Assembly: GCA_026874595.1 (NCBI GenBank)
Contig: CM049312.1
Span: 56,735,429-56,799,428 of the forward strand
Direction: 5' to 3'
Length of the DNA: 64,000 bases
Source: Sipunculus nudus
Lineage: Eukaryota; Annelida; Sipuncula; Golfingiida; Sipunculidae
Part shown: piece after piece, positions 46,988-56,818 of the stretch
Layout: every line of letters begins with the position of its first letter
Numbering within the stretch: position 1 is the first letter of the stretch
Translations under genes and position numbers: made by a program
The notes under the pieces: model-generated
Told to the model about the DNA's origin: nothing
Seen by the model: the letters and a program-made list of their open reading frames with translations, nothing else
The model's database searches: none

Positions 46988-49900
46988 ATACAACTACCAC
47001 TGCTACTACACCTACTCATACTACTATTCCTACTCCTACTACTACTCATGTTCTAATAACACTGCTTCTACTACTTATACTATTACACAAAAAAATATTT
47101 TCTAAAATGCACCCTGGTGTGCATGTAGAATTACTGGTTACTGGTACATCATTCAGTAATTACAACATCATTAATCCTGAATAGAACATACAATGGAATT
47201 TCAGAAAAAATATGTTTATTCATATATTTTATATATTCTTGTTTATAAAGGTTGCAATATTAAATATGTATTGTCTCAACCTGTCATTAAATATTAGGAC
47301 ACCTGGGAAAATTGATTGCCACAAAGTAAATAGCCAGGTAGACTTAAAGGAAGGAAATAAAGGCAATTAACTTACTGTTGGTGACACTCAGCAGCCAGAT
47401 CACGTTTACAGGAGGAGGTGTATGCCAGTTTGTACAGTACCTGAAGTAGATATATATATATATATAGGTCATTTATACAACATGATATATTCATAAGTCA
47501 TATATACAATATGATATATATCATAGGTCATATATACAATATGATATATATCATAGGTCTTATATACAATATGTTATTTATCATAGGTAGTGGTGGGCCG
47601 ATCATCGAGTTCTTTCGAAAGTCAGTCGGTTTGCTGCCACTTTCAAGCGCTCGATTACCAAAGACAACTATCGATTACATCATACTCATGATCGTTTTTT
47701 TTTTCCCAGAATGTCTTTATGTTCTAGGCAAAAATTATTCTTCCATTTTTTACAACATTCCGCGCTTCATATAATGAGTCTGTGTTCCCAAATAACCTCC
47801 GTATCTAACTGAGTATGACACGGTAGATGAGAGAATGGAGGACACATTAAACCTCTGTCACTGTGAAGTGGCAGGGAGTTGGAGAATTAGCGGAGAGTTT
47901 TCTAACGGGATGTTCATTGACTGTGGTTTAATTCTTGATTATTATAATTCATTAAAATGAAACTTTGAATAGCATAACTTAGTAATAATAGGAAAATATA
48001 AAAAAGACAGACTTCTTTTCATAAGGTAGAATTACTAAAACATACGGGCTGGGTTAAGAGAGTACAGTTTCACAGATAATTGCATATTTATTTTTATTTG
48101 ACTGAACCGATAAATAATCGATCATCGATCAGTTTGCCAAAACCGATGATGGATTTACGCTTCCGAGGCAGCGGAAATCTTGCGCTTCTAAAGAAGCAAC
48201 TGATTTTCACGCTGCCAGCTGTGACCGTTTATGATATATTTAGACACCAGGTGGCGGTTTGTTGTCCACTGAAATAAACGTGCGTACGATGTGACAAGCA
48301 GCCAATCAGATGCCAAAAAACAAACACTCAACAGGCATCCTGGCTCCGCCCATTGCCGCGCTTCAAGCGCCGTTTGATGAGTTTCCGGTTGAATTTAAAT
48401 TGCTCCCTCTGCATTCTCGCATCATCGACCGATTCGATTATAACATAATGACTGTGTTAGCGTAGCCATGTATCTGTTGTCTGCAGAACTGAAACCAGCC
48501 AGCGAGGTGTGCACGCAGCCTTTGTTGTTACGTTTCGTTTGAATTACAGCTCACCGGCCGAGCATCCTATGTGCCAAGGCCCTAAGCAAACCACGTCAAG
48601 GGCAATTCTCTCTGAGCCTGGGCCCCGTTTTAGACGGTTACGCTGGGGGAGGAGCTGTCACTCAAAAAGAAATGAATATGATTGGCTCCGTGTATTCCTC
48701 GCTTGGCTATGTCTTCCAGCACAAAGTTTAATCTGATTGGACAAAAATACAGTGCTCCCCTCTGGTGTTGCAAAGCAGGATACGAGGTCATAACAAACAG
48801 CGCCTTACGATATAGGAAGTAGCCCTATAGGTAAAGCGCTGTGTAAAGAGCGTATGATGGATTATGAAAAAGGAACCGACTCCCACCACTAATCATAGGT
48901 CATACATACAACATGATATATATCTTAGGTCATATATACAACAAGATATTTTCATAGGTCATATATACAATGTTATATATCATAGGTCATATATACAACA
49001 TGATATATTCATAGGTCATATATACAATATGTTATATATCATTGGTCATATATACAACATGATATATTCAGGTCTGATATAAAGAGCAAAACAGAATCGG
49101 GACTGCAAAAAATTGGTTGTTCTTTTGAGGTGGTCGCTAAACTGAGGTGGTTGATAGGTGAGATTTTAATGTATACTGATAGGTCTCTCATTAAGTCCTA
49201 TCAACAAATATGTAAACCACAGCTAGAACCAATAGAACCTATAAACTTAAGCTTGGTCATATTTATCCATGAACTTATGACCTCTGTGATAATCAAATGA
49301 CCTTGACCTGTTTGTATTATCTGACTTACCAGGAACACAAGCAAGTGCAGCAGGATTGTGTAGAAGAAGGTGATGGTTCTGGCGATCTTGTTGCCCATGA
49401 TGAACCGACCCTGTAAAAGATAATTGCATAAGATATTACTGTTAGCTCGAAATTACTGTTTAAATTTATTTTAGACTTCAGACAAATTCTGACACCTTTT
49501 ACTTTAACATTACATTTTCTTGCCCAGCTTTTGTTGGACCTTCGTCAAATTCTTCCTGTACAGGGTTAATGTAAATTAAGAGGGTTTGCTTTAGGATAAT
49601 ATGAATCTTTTGAACAGAAATTAAATATGCCATGTGTTTGATCTTAGAGAATCTGACCATTTGAGAGAGATCTAGGTGCCCATTTTGAGTGTGCTTTGGT
49701 GAGCCTCTAAACTGTAAAGGGTTAAAAAAAGTGTGTTTTTTAATATCTAATGTTAATAGGTACAGTTTCATGTGATAATTCCTATGTGGTGTTTTTGCTT
49801 TGAAAACAAGCAAATTCAAGGAATTTATTTCCTCAGCTTCCACCTTCAAATCCCAGATGATTTTAAAATCTGTGGTGACTAAGTGCAAATAGTTTTAACC

Positions 49901-52397
49901 ACGTTCAACAGATGGCAGCGCTTGACAGTTACTGCAAAACACTCTAGTAATTTATGTCCACTACTAGTGCCAGCTGTTGGTGATTAGTAAAACTAGATGT
50001 GCTGATTCATCAAATAAAAATGAAATATCATATTGTATTATTATCTTGTGAGACAAAAACACTCCAAAACCAATTCCAACCAAGGTAAAGCATGAGAGCA
50101 ATCACTGACCCAAATCTGAATGAAAACGAATAAGATTTAGGAAAGTTATCGCACAGAAACAAAAACCTTAGAGACAGACAGACAGACAGATAGAGGGACA
50201 GACAGATAAACCCAAATCAATGTCCCCTGGTCCTTCCAAGAAAGCAGGGGACAATAAACTAAGATAAACAGGATTTAGTGTGTGTAATGCTTTATATTGC
50301 AAAAAGCAATTAGCCATTGAGCCACATTTAAGTCTGGGCCACAATATAGTGCCCACTGATTTATGTCACAATATTACAAAGGTGACACTGATGAAACATT
50401 AACAAGGATACATACAAAATGAAAACCAAAAGAAACTTCTGAAAACATTAAGTTAATACCGGTAACATGAATGTACCAAAGGCATGTAAAATCTACCAAA
50501 CACTCTGACTGTAACCTTGGTAACATAATATGACTATAGTACATTAACTCTACTCACCATGCTGAGTGTGATCTTGTCGTAGGGTTTGAGATTCATGTAC
50601 TGTCTTATCTTTTCCTATAAATGAACAGTAAATAATAAGTAAAGGGATAAGGCATAGAAAAATAACAGTGGGTTTAGCACTATATATTTTCAGAATGAAA
50701 ATTATTTTGTTAAGACATGTTAGTTTTAAAAGACATCTGTTTTTCTTCTGGTGTTTTTTACTGTTTGTTGAATAAAATAGGACATGTAGGCCTAATCTTA
50801 AAAGTCTTAATGTTTCTGGTAAGTAAACTATAAATACCAGTAAAGTATAAAGGTTTAAGAAAAGGTCAAATAACTCAAATATGTATGAGAAACATCCTGT
50901 TCCTTACTTACATTGTTACGTATGTTTATAATATAAACCTTAAGGACACAGAAGCTGAAAGTCCCACTTTTTAAAGTTATATACCAGCATTCTGTCTTTG
51001 AGCATAAGCATAATTAAAGTCCCCTTTGACCCACCCGTCTCCTGTACGAGTTAAACGGATCGAGTTTCTCTTCGTACTGCATGGAGTAGCGGCTCTCTGT
51101 GTCGTCAGATCCTGAGGCACCCTGGGAAGGAAATATAGACTCATTTAAACATCAGTCCATGCAGCTATGTATGTTATTAACTGTTGAGTGAACCTACATG
51201 CAAGAATGTTATGGTTGGCATATTGCTTAATCAGATGATTTGAGCAAATCTGCATCAAATTTATTTTTATATCATAAAAAGATGCAATATGTAGACTATT
51301 TGCAGAATAGAATATTTTATGGTCATGTTGAAATGGCAATTTTGAGGGAGTATTAATTCAGACTCTGAGAGGATGGGTGTATGGTTTCAACGAAAATTTT
51401 TTGAAGGGATATCAATTTATATCACATTAGGCAAAAAAATAAAAGGTATGGTTCTCAGGCACTGTCCACATCAATTTGAAATCTCAGATTATAAAATTTT
51501 ATTTTGATTTTCTATAGAAACTTACCAATTTTGAGCTCATGCTGCTTGGACATTTCTTTCAAGAACACAAAATCATACAATTTTTATAAAATTTTTTTTT
51601 TTTATGTAGTGCTTTTACTTGTTTAGCAAAATAAATCTGTTATTATCATGCTTTTCCCTTATCATTTGACATTTTGTCAAAACGTACAAAAAATTTAAAA
51701 TAAAAAACGCCCTCCCTCACTGATTTCAGATAAAAAGTGCCTGAGAACCAGACCTTATATTTTTTGGCCTTAATGCTATATATGATGAAATGAAAGCCCC
51801 TAAGCTCCCAGTCCAAGATCTGCTAACCTTTTCAGATGACCAGTAACAGAAAATTATATTATCATTACATTTAGTATTGGTAAGACAGAAACACATTGAG
51901 TGAGACAGAAATCAGAACAATCTGTAAAAATTACTTTGGATGAACAGCCTTTTGAGGGTTGGAAAGTTCATCAATGAAAAGCAGGCCCCTGATATTTTGA
52001 CACTGATATTTCAAGAAATATAAGAGACAATAAACTTAATAATAAAGTCCATTCTGAAAGGTTTACAGGTTTTTAGTGGTTTGTATCATACCGTATGTAA
52101 ACCTTTTTGGTTGACTCATATAACACTGTGTTACCTTGGTGGGGTAGCTCTGTAAGAACTTTATTTTCTCGTACAACTTGACGTTATCTGAGCGCAGCTT
52201 GTCCATCTCGTTCTGTAGTGTCTGTACCTGCTGCTGCTGGGCCATGTTTTGCTGAAAACACAAAATATTTTATGACATGCAGCTTAACTCTGAGACATGT
52301 TGTATTTTAGGATAATGTACATACATTATAAAGTACCTAGTATATTACACTATATAAAATTAAATTATATTATATTATACATGTATTATGTTTAATT

Positions 52398-52466
<69 letters not shown>

Positions 52467-54444
52467 TAATATGATACATACTGAATAATATATTCCGTAA
52501 TTTAGACTATATTAGATTCTGTATAATAAATACATTACTTTGTACATAAGGTGTTCTTCATGGATGATTGTGTAATAACATGAAATTCATTGAAAACATA
52601 ATAAGCATTTGGTCCAAGAAGCTCAACTAAATATTGCTTCTTTGCATATCATATGTTTAACTTCAGAAAACCTTTTTCAATGAAACATGGATGGTTTAAA
52701 TGTGGATAACATAATCAGAGTTAGCCGTGTGTGACATCATCTGAATATACCACTTACTGCCTCTAGCTCCTGAGCTCGCAAACGGAACCTCTCTCGCTGG
52801 TTCTGAACAATCGGCAACAAAGAGTCCACAGCTGATTTGGACTCTCCTGAACCACGCAGGCCTGAAGTAAAGGAAATATAAATATATTTAATTAATTTAT
52901 AATTTATTAAAATTAAAAAAATTTCCATGTGTATTAAATTAAGTGCAAGCTGTAAGTTGAGATCGGACCCTACTTGAGGACCAAGTCCTGAGCGATCTTG
53001 GCTATATCACATATTTTGATATTTCAGGACTTGTCCTAAGTAGTCCAGTCCGGTCGGTTTGAGTCCGCTCTGTCTGCGGGGGATTCAGGACTAGCCAGCA
53101 TCGTGAGTTTTAACATTGATAGCACCTCTATGAATCACATGATAGACATACACATTTGAAGATGGGTGTACCCTTTAGCTAAAAAAGGAAAAACTGCTTA
53201 AAAAAGTTAGTGTTTCTCACCTCATCTGTCATCTAAATACAGCATAAAGGATTCACGTGTTATTGCCATTTAGTATGAAATTAACAAACAAACTTATAAT
53301 TATGTTGGCCATCATTTGATAGTTATGTATGTTCAAACCAGCAGTATTGTATATAAATATATTTACATAAATATTCATAAAATATTTATAAATTTATATT
53401 AATTTTAAATATAAACTGCTAGCAATCTTTTTCTTAAGGCCTACAGGGCAACAAGAGTTGAGTTCCAGTCGTGAAATTTTTTCTTTATTCGCTTATGTTA
53501 TGTGACAAGAGGATTCAGCTAAGAACATCAACAGGGCAATGATGTGACAGAATGGTGCATGTACAATATCGTGGGGTGTATTCAGAAATCATATTCCTTC
53601 TCAATGTGGCTAAATTCCCTGCAAAGTTGAATCCTCCTGGGGGTTTTTTGCTGATATGACATACCTGTAGGAGTGATGTTCCCTACAGCGTCACTCATAA
53701 ACTCTGTTGTTGCATTCACTGAAACTGCCTCTCCCTGTGCAAAAAAACATAAATCATGATTCTCTAGTTTTCCAAATTTCCAAGCTAACAATGTTCTGAC
53801 ATGTTTGATATGTAAACATACTAACTGCATGGCAAACCTATATTTTCTGCCTTAAAGGCTGAAGGCTTGTAATTTCATTAAATCAGATGCTTACACTCTT
53901 TTTTTACTTTTGAAGCAGCTCAGGTAAATGTGTAAAGGACACACCAATAATTTGCTAGCTTTTTGCAACTTTTTTTGGGATAATCTCTTTTATAAATACG
54001 TTTTGTAATGGTATTATTGTCATAATATTTACTGTATAATTTTTATTACTACTGCAACTACAGCTATGACTGAAAATTAATATGATCACTATCATCAAAT
54101 TTCCCATAATAATAATAATAAAAATAATAATAATAATAATTAATGTTATTATTTTATTATTATTACTGATCATCATTTATATTTTATATACAAAAAAATA
54201 TTACAGCTGGAACAATATCAATTTAACATGTGCTTTTGTCACAATGTTATTTTCATATTCATTATATTCTTAATGCTTTTTATACTGGAAACAATGCACC
54301 CACTGACCTCAGCATCCCCTCTGAACATGGAGGACAGTGCATTGACACTTCGTAGGTCCTCCTCCAGCTGCGTGATCAGGTTTTTCTGCTCTGTCACTGT
54401 CTGGAACGCGTCACCATACTGGTCCTGTAGCTTCTTGTATCGTT
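45603..54444 (-). CDS. CUX1: CASP (CUX1-locus Golgi protein), nine 3' exons
   Basis: Nine exons (54444-54308, 53734-53665, 52861-52758, 52251-52135, 51121-51035, 50614-50558, 49410-49330, 47440-47376, 45669-45603) join in phase to 260 residues plus stop. CASP is a Golgi tail-anchored coiled-coil protein made from the CUX1 locus by alternative splicing. Order: coiled coil (RYKKLQDQYG..LEEDL), VDSLLPIVQNQRERFR, coiled coil ending DNVKLYEKIKFLQSYP, SGSDDTESRYSMQYEEKLDP, LKPYDKITLSM, a membrane helix (ARTITFFYTILLHLLVFLVL) and a short luminal tail ending HVHHP. Each block matches the vertebrate C-terminus. The first exon is the first CASP-specific exon in vertebrates, so the shared N-terminal exons lie right of the window. 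Confidence 0.93.
45770..47085 (+). repeat. 1.3-kb (TAC/ACT)-based compound array with higher-order units
   Basis: Runs of ACTACTACTCAT alternate with a fixed ~80-bp segment containing TGCTTGTACCGCTACTTGTA and CTGCTTCTGCTATTACTATT. The marker TGCTTGTACC recurs near 45972, 46034, 46098, 46160, 46272, 46378, 46494, 46632, 46738 and 46889; spacing grows by 12-bp steps as ATACTACTACTC blocks are added. No frame has a stop, so very long but meaningless ORFs appear. It sits in the last CASP intron. Confidence 0.95.
47376..47440 (-). CDS. CUX1: CASP exon h
   Basis: 65 nt between ACTTCAG and CA|GTAAGT. Codes for VLYKLAYTSSCKRDLAAECH and Q; VLYKLA is identical to vertebrate CASP. Too short to show up as a long open frame. 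Confidence 0.92.
47452..49080. repeat. ~30-bp minisatellite split by a hAT element
   Basis: Units of ATAGGTCATATATACAACAT plus GATATATTC-like sequence at 47466-47587 continue at 48892-49075. The two blocks were one array before the insertion at 47588-48891. Confidence 0.88.
47588..48891. mobile_element. hAT-superfamily element with perfect 8-bp target duplication
   Basis: Ends TAGTGGTGGGCCGATC at the left and GGAACCGACTCCCACCACTA at the right, giving TAGTGGTGGG inverted termini. It is flanked on both sides by ATCATAGG (47580-47587 and 48892-48899). At 1304 bp and without a recognisable transposase it is non-autonomous. ATCGATCATCGATC-type palindromes lie in its interior. A shorter relative is at 10572-11089. 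It lies in the CASP intron between exons g and h. Confidence 0.93.
49330..49410 (-). CDS. CUX1: CASP exon g: membrane anchor
   Basis: 81 nt, phase 0, between TTTTACAG and CTG|GTAAGT. Codes for GRFIMGNKIARTITFFYTIL plus LHLLVFL, the C-terminal transmembrane helix of the tail-anchored Golgi protein. Confidence 0.96.
50172..50210. repeat. (GACA)n microsatellite
   Basis: A short run of GACAGACAGACAGACAGATA and variants in the CASP intron between exons f and g. Confidence 0.8.
50558..50614 (-). CDS. CUX1: CASP exon f
   Basis: 57 nt, phase 0, between TTTATAG and ATG|GTGAGT. Codes for EKIRQYMNLKPYDKITLSM; the vertebrate counterpart is 'RERQRKYLSLSPWDKATLSL'. Confidence 0.95.
51035..51121 (-). CDS. 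CUX1: CASP exon e
   Basis: 87 nt, phase 0, between TTCCCAG and CGG|GTGGGT. Codes for GASGSDDTESRYSMQYEEKL then DPFNSYRRR, matching the conserved acidic/aromatic segment before the anchor. Confidence 0.96.
51430..51769. mobile_element. Harbinger-like MITE, copy C
   Basis: A 340-bp element flanked by TTA on both sides, with arms GGCAAAAAAATAAAAGGTAT and ..GACCTTATATTTTTTGGCC, plus the family GGTTCTCAGGCA / TGCCTGAGAACC pair. In the CASP intron between exons d and e. Confidence 0.85.
52135..52251 (-). CDS. CUX1: CASP exon d
   Basis: 117 nt, phase 0 at both ends, between TTTTCAG and AAG|GTAACA. Codes for a Gln-rich coiled coil (MAQQQQVQTLQNEMDKLRSD) and the highly conserved NVKLYEKIKFLQSYP. Confidence 0.97.
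52403..52461. repeat. (TA)n microsatellite
   Basis: About 58 bp of pure TA repeats in the CASP intron between exons c and d. Confidence 0.95.
52758..52861 (-). CDS. CUX1: CASP exon c
   Basis: 104 nt between TACTTCAG and GCA|GTAAGT. Codes for SKSAVDSLLPIVQNQRERFR and LRAQELEA, matching 'VDSLLSIISSQRERFRARNQ' of the vertebrate protein closely. Confidence 0.95.
53665..53734 (-). CDS. CUX1: CASP exon b
   Basis: 70 nt between TTGCACAG and GTATGT. Codes for GEAVSVNATTEFMSDAVGN and ITPT. This is the poorly conserved linker between coiled coils, supported by clean splice sites and phase. Confidence 0.8.
54308..54444 (-). CDS. CUX1: CASP-specific exon a (first after the CUX/CASP split)
   Basis: Acceptor TTCACAG, donor GAG|GTCAGT. 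Two bases complete a codon from an unseen exon. Codes for RYKKLQDQYGDAFQTVTEQK and the LEEDLRSVNALSSM segment, equivalent to vertebrate 'RCAELQ..TEQRELIARLEQDL'. Confidence 0.9.
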
Positions 54445-54609
54445 CTGTGAATGTAAAGAGTTTCTTAAGTGCTATGTCAAACAGATATTCTGTAAATCTG
54501 ATGTGCATTATGACATATTTAAGTCTCTTTCATGAATTTTTAATATTGTAAAAAGTAAGCAATAAATCTGTATTTCTTTAATATCAAAGTATGATAAAAA
54601 TATTAATTA

Positions 54610-54990
54610 CAGTATAAACTCACAATTATGGCCACTGTTGCTCATAATGAGCAGATGATCAAACTAGAGAGTTTGTGGACTTCAAAATTTATGGGGATGG
54701 TTCAAGGGTTAATAATACAGAGGTTTCCAAAATACATGTGTCTATAATGTGTCCATTATATAGATGTGGACACAACAGATAGGTGTTTATAATATATCTG
54801 TGCACATAATAGTTTTTTTTCATAATAGGGGTCTCTGTATTAGAGAAATATCCATAACAGAGGTGTGCACAATACAGAGTTGTCCCAATTAGAGAGATGT
54901 CTATATTAAAGAGTAATCAATAATAAAGGTTGTCCACATTAAGAGAGGTGTATATTATGGAGGTGCCTGTAAGGAGATGTTTTTCTGTAC
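54610..54990 (+). mobile_element. Tc1/mariner-like MITE fragment with internal repeats
   Basis: After TTA it begins CAGTATAAACTCACAATTAT. Many short internal repeats follow, of the type 'GTCCATAATAGAGGTGT'. It closes with GAGGTGCCTGTAAGGAGATG, shared with 63536-63690. The right inverted end is not recognisable. Confidence 0.5.
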
Positions 54991-55424
54991 ATATATATTA
55001 CATCTCCTAAAGCACAGTAAGAGTATTCCATCAGTTTTATTTTGTGACTGTTAATACATCAAGCAGTCATTGGCATGTGTATATCTATAGGAAAGAATAA
55101 ATTTATCTTTCGAGAAAAAAATAGGATATAATACTAACTTGACATCTTATGTCACAATTCACTTGCAATAAGTTTAAATGAATATTAAAAAAAAATTGTT
55201 TGTATTGGTGTAGTCCAGTTATTTTATGCGTGGCTGATGTATCAAAGCTGGAAAATTAGTTATAGGCTCTGAATACCTTTGGTGTGGCATTGTGAGTCAT
55301 CAGTGATGCTGGGAATGTGCTTCCTGTCTGATTTTAATGATTGTCATGTATTTTCAAAGCACTGTTAAAACATTGAAGATAGCAGGTTGTATTCAGTCTT
55401 ATGCAGTGATGATGTAGAGTCCAC

Positions 55425-55530
55425 ATCATCGGAGTCCGTATGCAAGTCTGAGTCCAGGCCACCCGAGTCCGAGTCCGAGAGGTTGGAGTCCAAGTCCACC
55501 TTCCAGTCCGAGTCATTTGGAACTTGAGTC
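55425..55530. repeat. GAGTCC hexamer minisatellite
   Basis: About fourteen degenerate GAGTCC/AAGTCC units in tandem. Confidence 0.75.
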
Positions 55531-55727
55531 AAAGTCCAATAATAATCTTCTTATTAAAAGAAATTTAAAAAGGATATTTGAGATAATCAAGCAAATTTGA
55601 ATAAATTTTATGTTAGTTTACAGGTGCCCTTTACTTGAATGTTTAATTAAATGTAGCCCCTGATGTAGAGCTTAAACTTGGTATGTATGATGTTGATAGT
55701 TCACCCATATGCACAATAAAAAAAAAA

Positions 55728-55800
55728 CTAGAATACGGGTAGTCGACAAGCGACTATGTGTATCCGCCAAAATCAGAGTAGGACTGGTTCTTTCACCCTA
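55728..55800 (-). mobile_element. Helitron-like 3'-end fragment
   Basis: On the minus strand it carries the hairpin TAGTCGC-TTG-TCGACTA (55756-55740), eight bases, then CTAG (55731-55728) followed by T9. It has the best-preserved 3' terminus of the family in the window. Only the terminal ~70 bp match; the tandem core is absent. Confidence 0.6.
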
Positions 55801-56789
55801 TCGGTCTGTTTTGCTTTATACAAAAGTTTCCCAGCAAAACCAGCACACAGTCTCAGAATCTCACATACAACTGTTTGACACATTGTTATGACTCTGCCTG
55901 TTGGTAAACACAGCCCACATCTGTTTACAATAACAAGGCTGCATGACCGATAGGTTTGATTGTGAACTGCAACAGGCCATGTTTCAGCCAGCAGGAACAT
56001 GCATTACATTTTTATGGCCACGTCAATCATGGCTCCTTATGATTGACAGGTGCTGTTGCCCCGGCAATGCACATGCTGTTTTTGTTGACACCTGTGATCG
56101 CGCCCGGTCCACTGTTTTTTTCTAATTTACAGGAGTAAGCAAACAGTTTCAGGGCAATAGTTTGGCAGGTACAAATTTTATTTTAAAGGGAAGAAGCTAT
56201 TTTTATTGTTAATACAACATGCATTACAGGTGATTGGGCCCCTTTAAGGAAATGTGCACAAAGATTGCAGCCTGGCAGCCATATTGGATTTTGCCATAAT
56301 CTTCAGAAAAATTTTCAAGGATAGTGCTTGCAAAGTTCATGGGATGTGTACTAAAGACTGTGATGCAGGGACAGCCAACCAGATAGAAAACCAGATTACT
56401 GTAAGGCATCAGTCTAGGCAGGGCCCTGACAGTAATTAATATTCCCTAAATAGAAGGGACACAAATCCTTGCTCATCTGATTTCTCATGATTGCCTGAGA
56501 GAGACATTTTTGCCACTATGTTGCTGTACTATCTTTATAATACAATATGCAAGATGCCTTGAAAGCCATCAGGGAAGGAATTGTTTAATTTCTGTATAAT
56601 AAATATTAACTTTGAAATATTCTCATGGTAGCCATTAGCCTTTTTCTTCTATATTTAATATCAATACCTGAAATTCTTAGATATATCTAAAAGAACAGTA
56701 TCTTTTGCCATAAGAGGTTTAATATCAATAACCATAATATCTGTACACACACAAACACCACACATAAACAGATCAAAACAAGACAATGT
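55801..56789. other. no exon recognised
   Basis: Lies between the first CASP-specific exon and the putative polyadenylation site. No coding or repeat signature was identified on either strand. Confidence 0.4.
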
Positions 56790-56812
56790 TGTATATTGTA
56801 CAAAAATGGCAG

Positions 56813-56818
56813 TTTATT
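56813..56818 (-). terminator. minus-strand polyadenylation signal with GU-rich downstream element
   Basis: The minus strand reads AATAAA (56818-56813), then ATTTTTGTACAA at a suitable cleavage distance, then TGTGTGGTGTTTGTGTGTGT about 40-70 nt downstream. Signal, spacing and GU-rich element together are stronger than chance AATAAA hits in this AT-rich sequence. Confidence 0.55.

Noticed and set aside
45599-47184. Very long overlapping open frames (360-485 codons) in all three plus-strand frames
   Set aside because: They are produced by a stop-free TAC/ACT trinucleotide array; products are Leu/Tyr/Thr low-complexity in every frame, and the array lies in a CASP intron.
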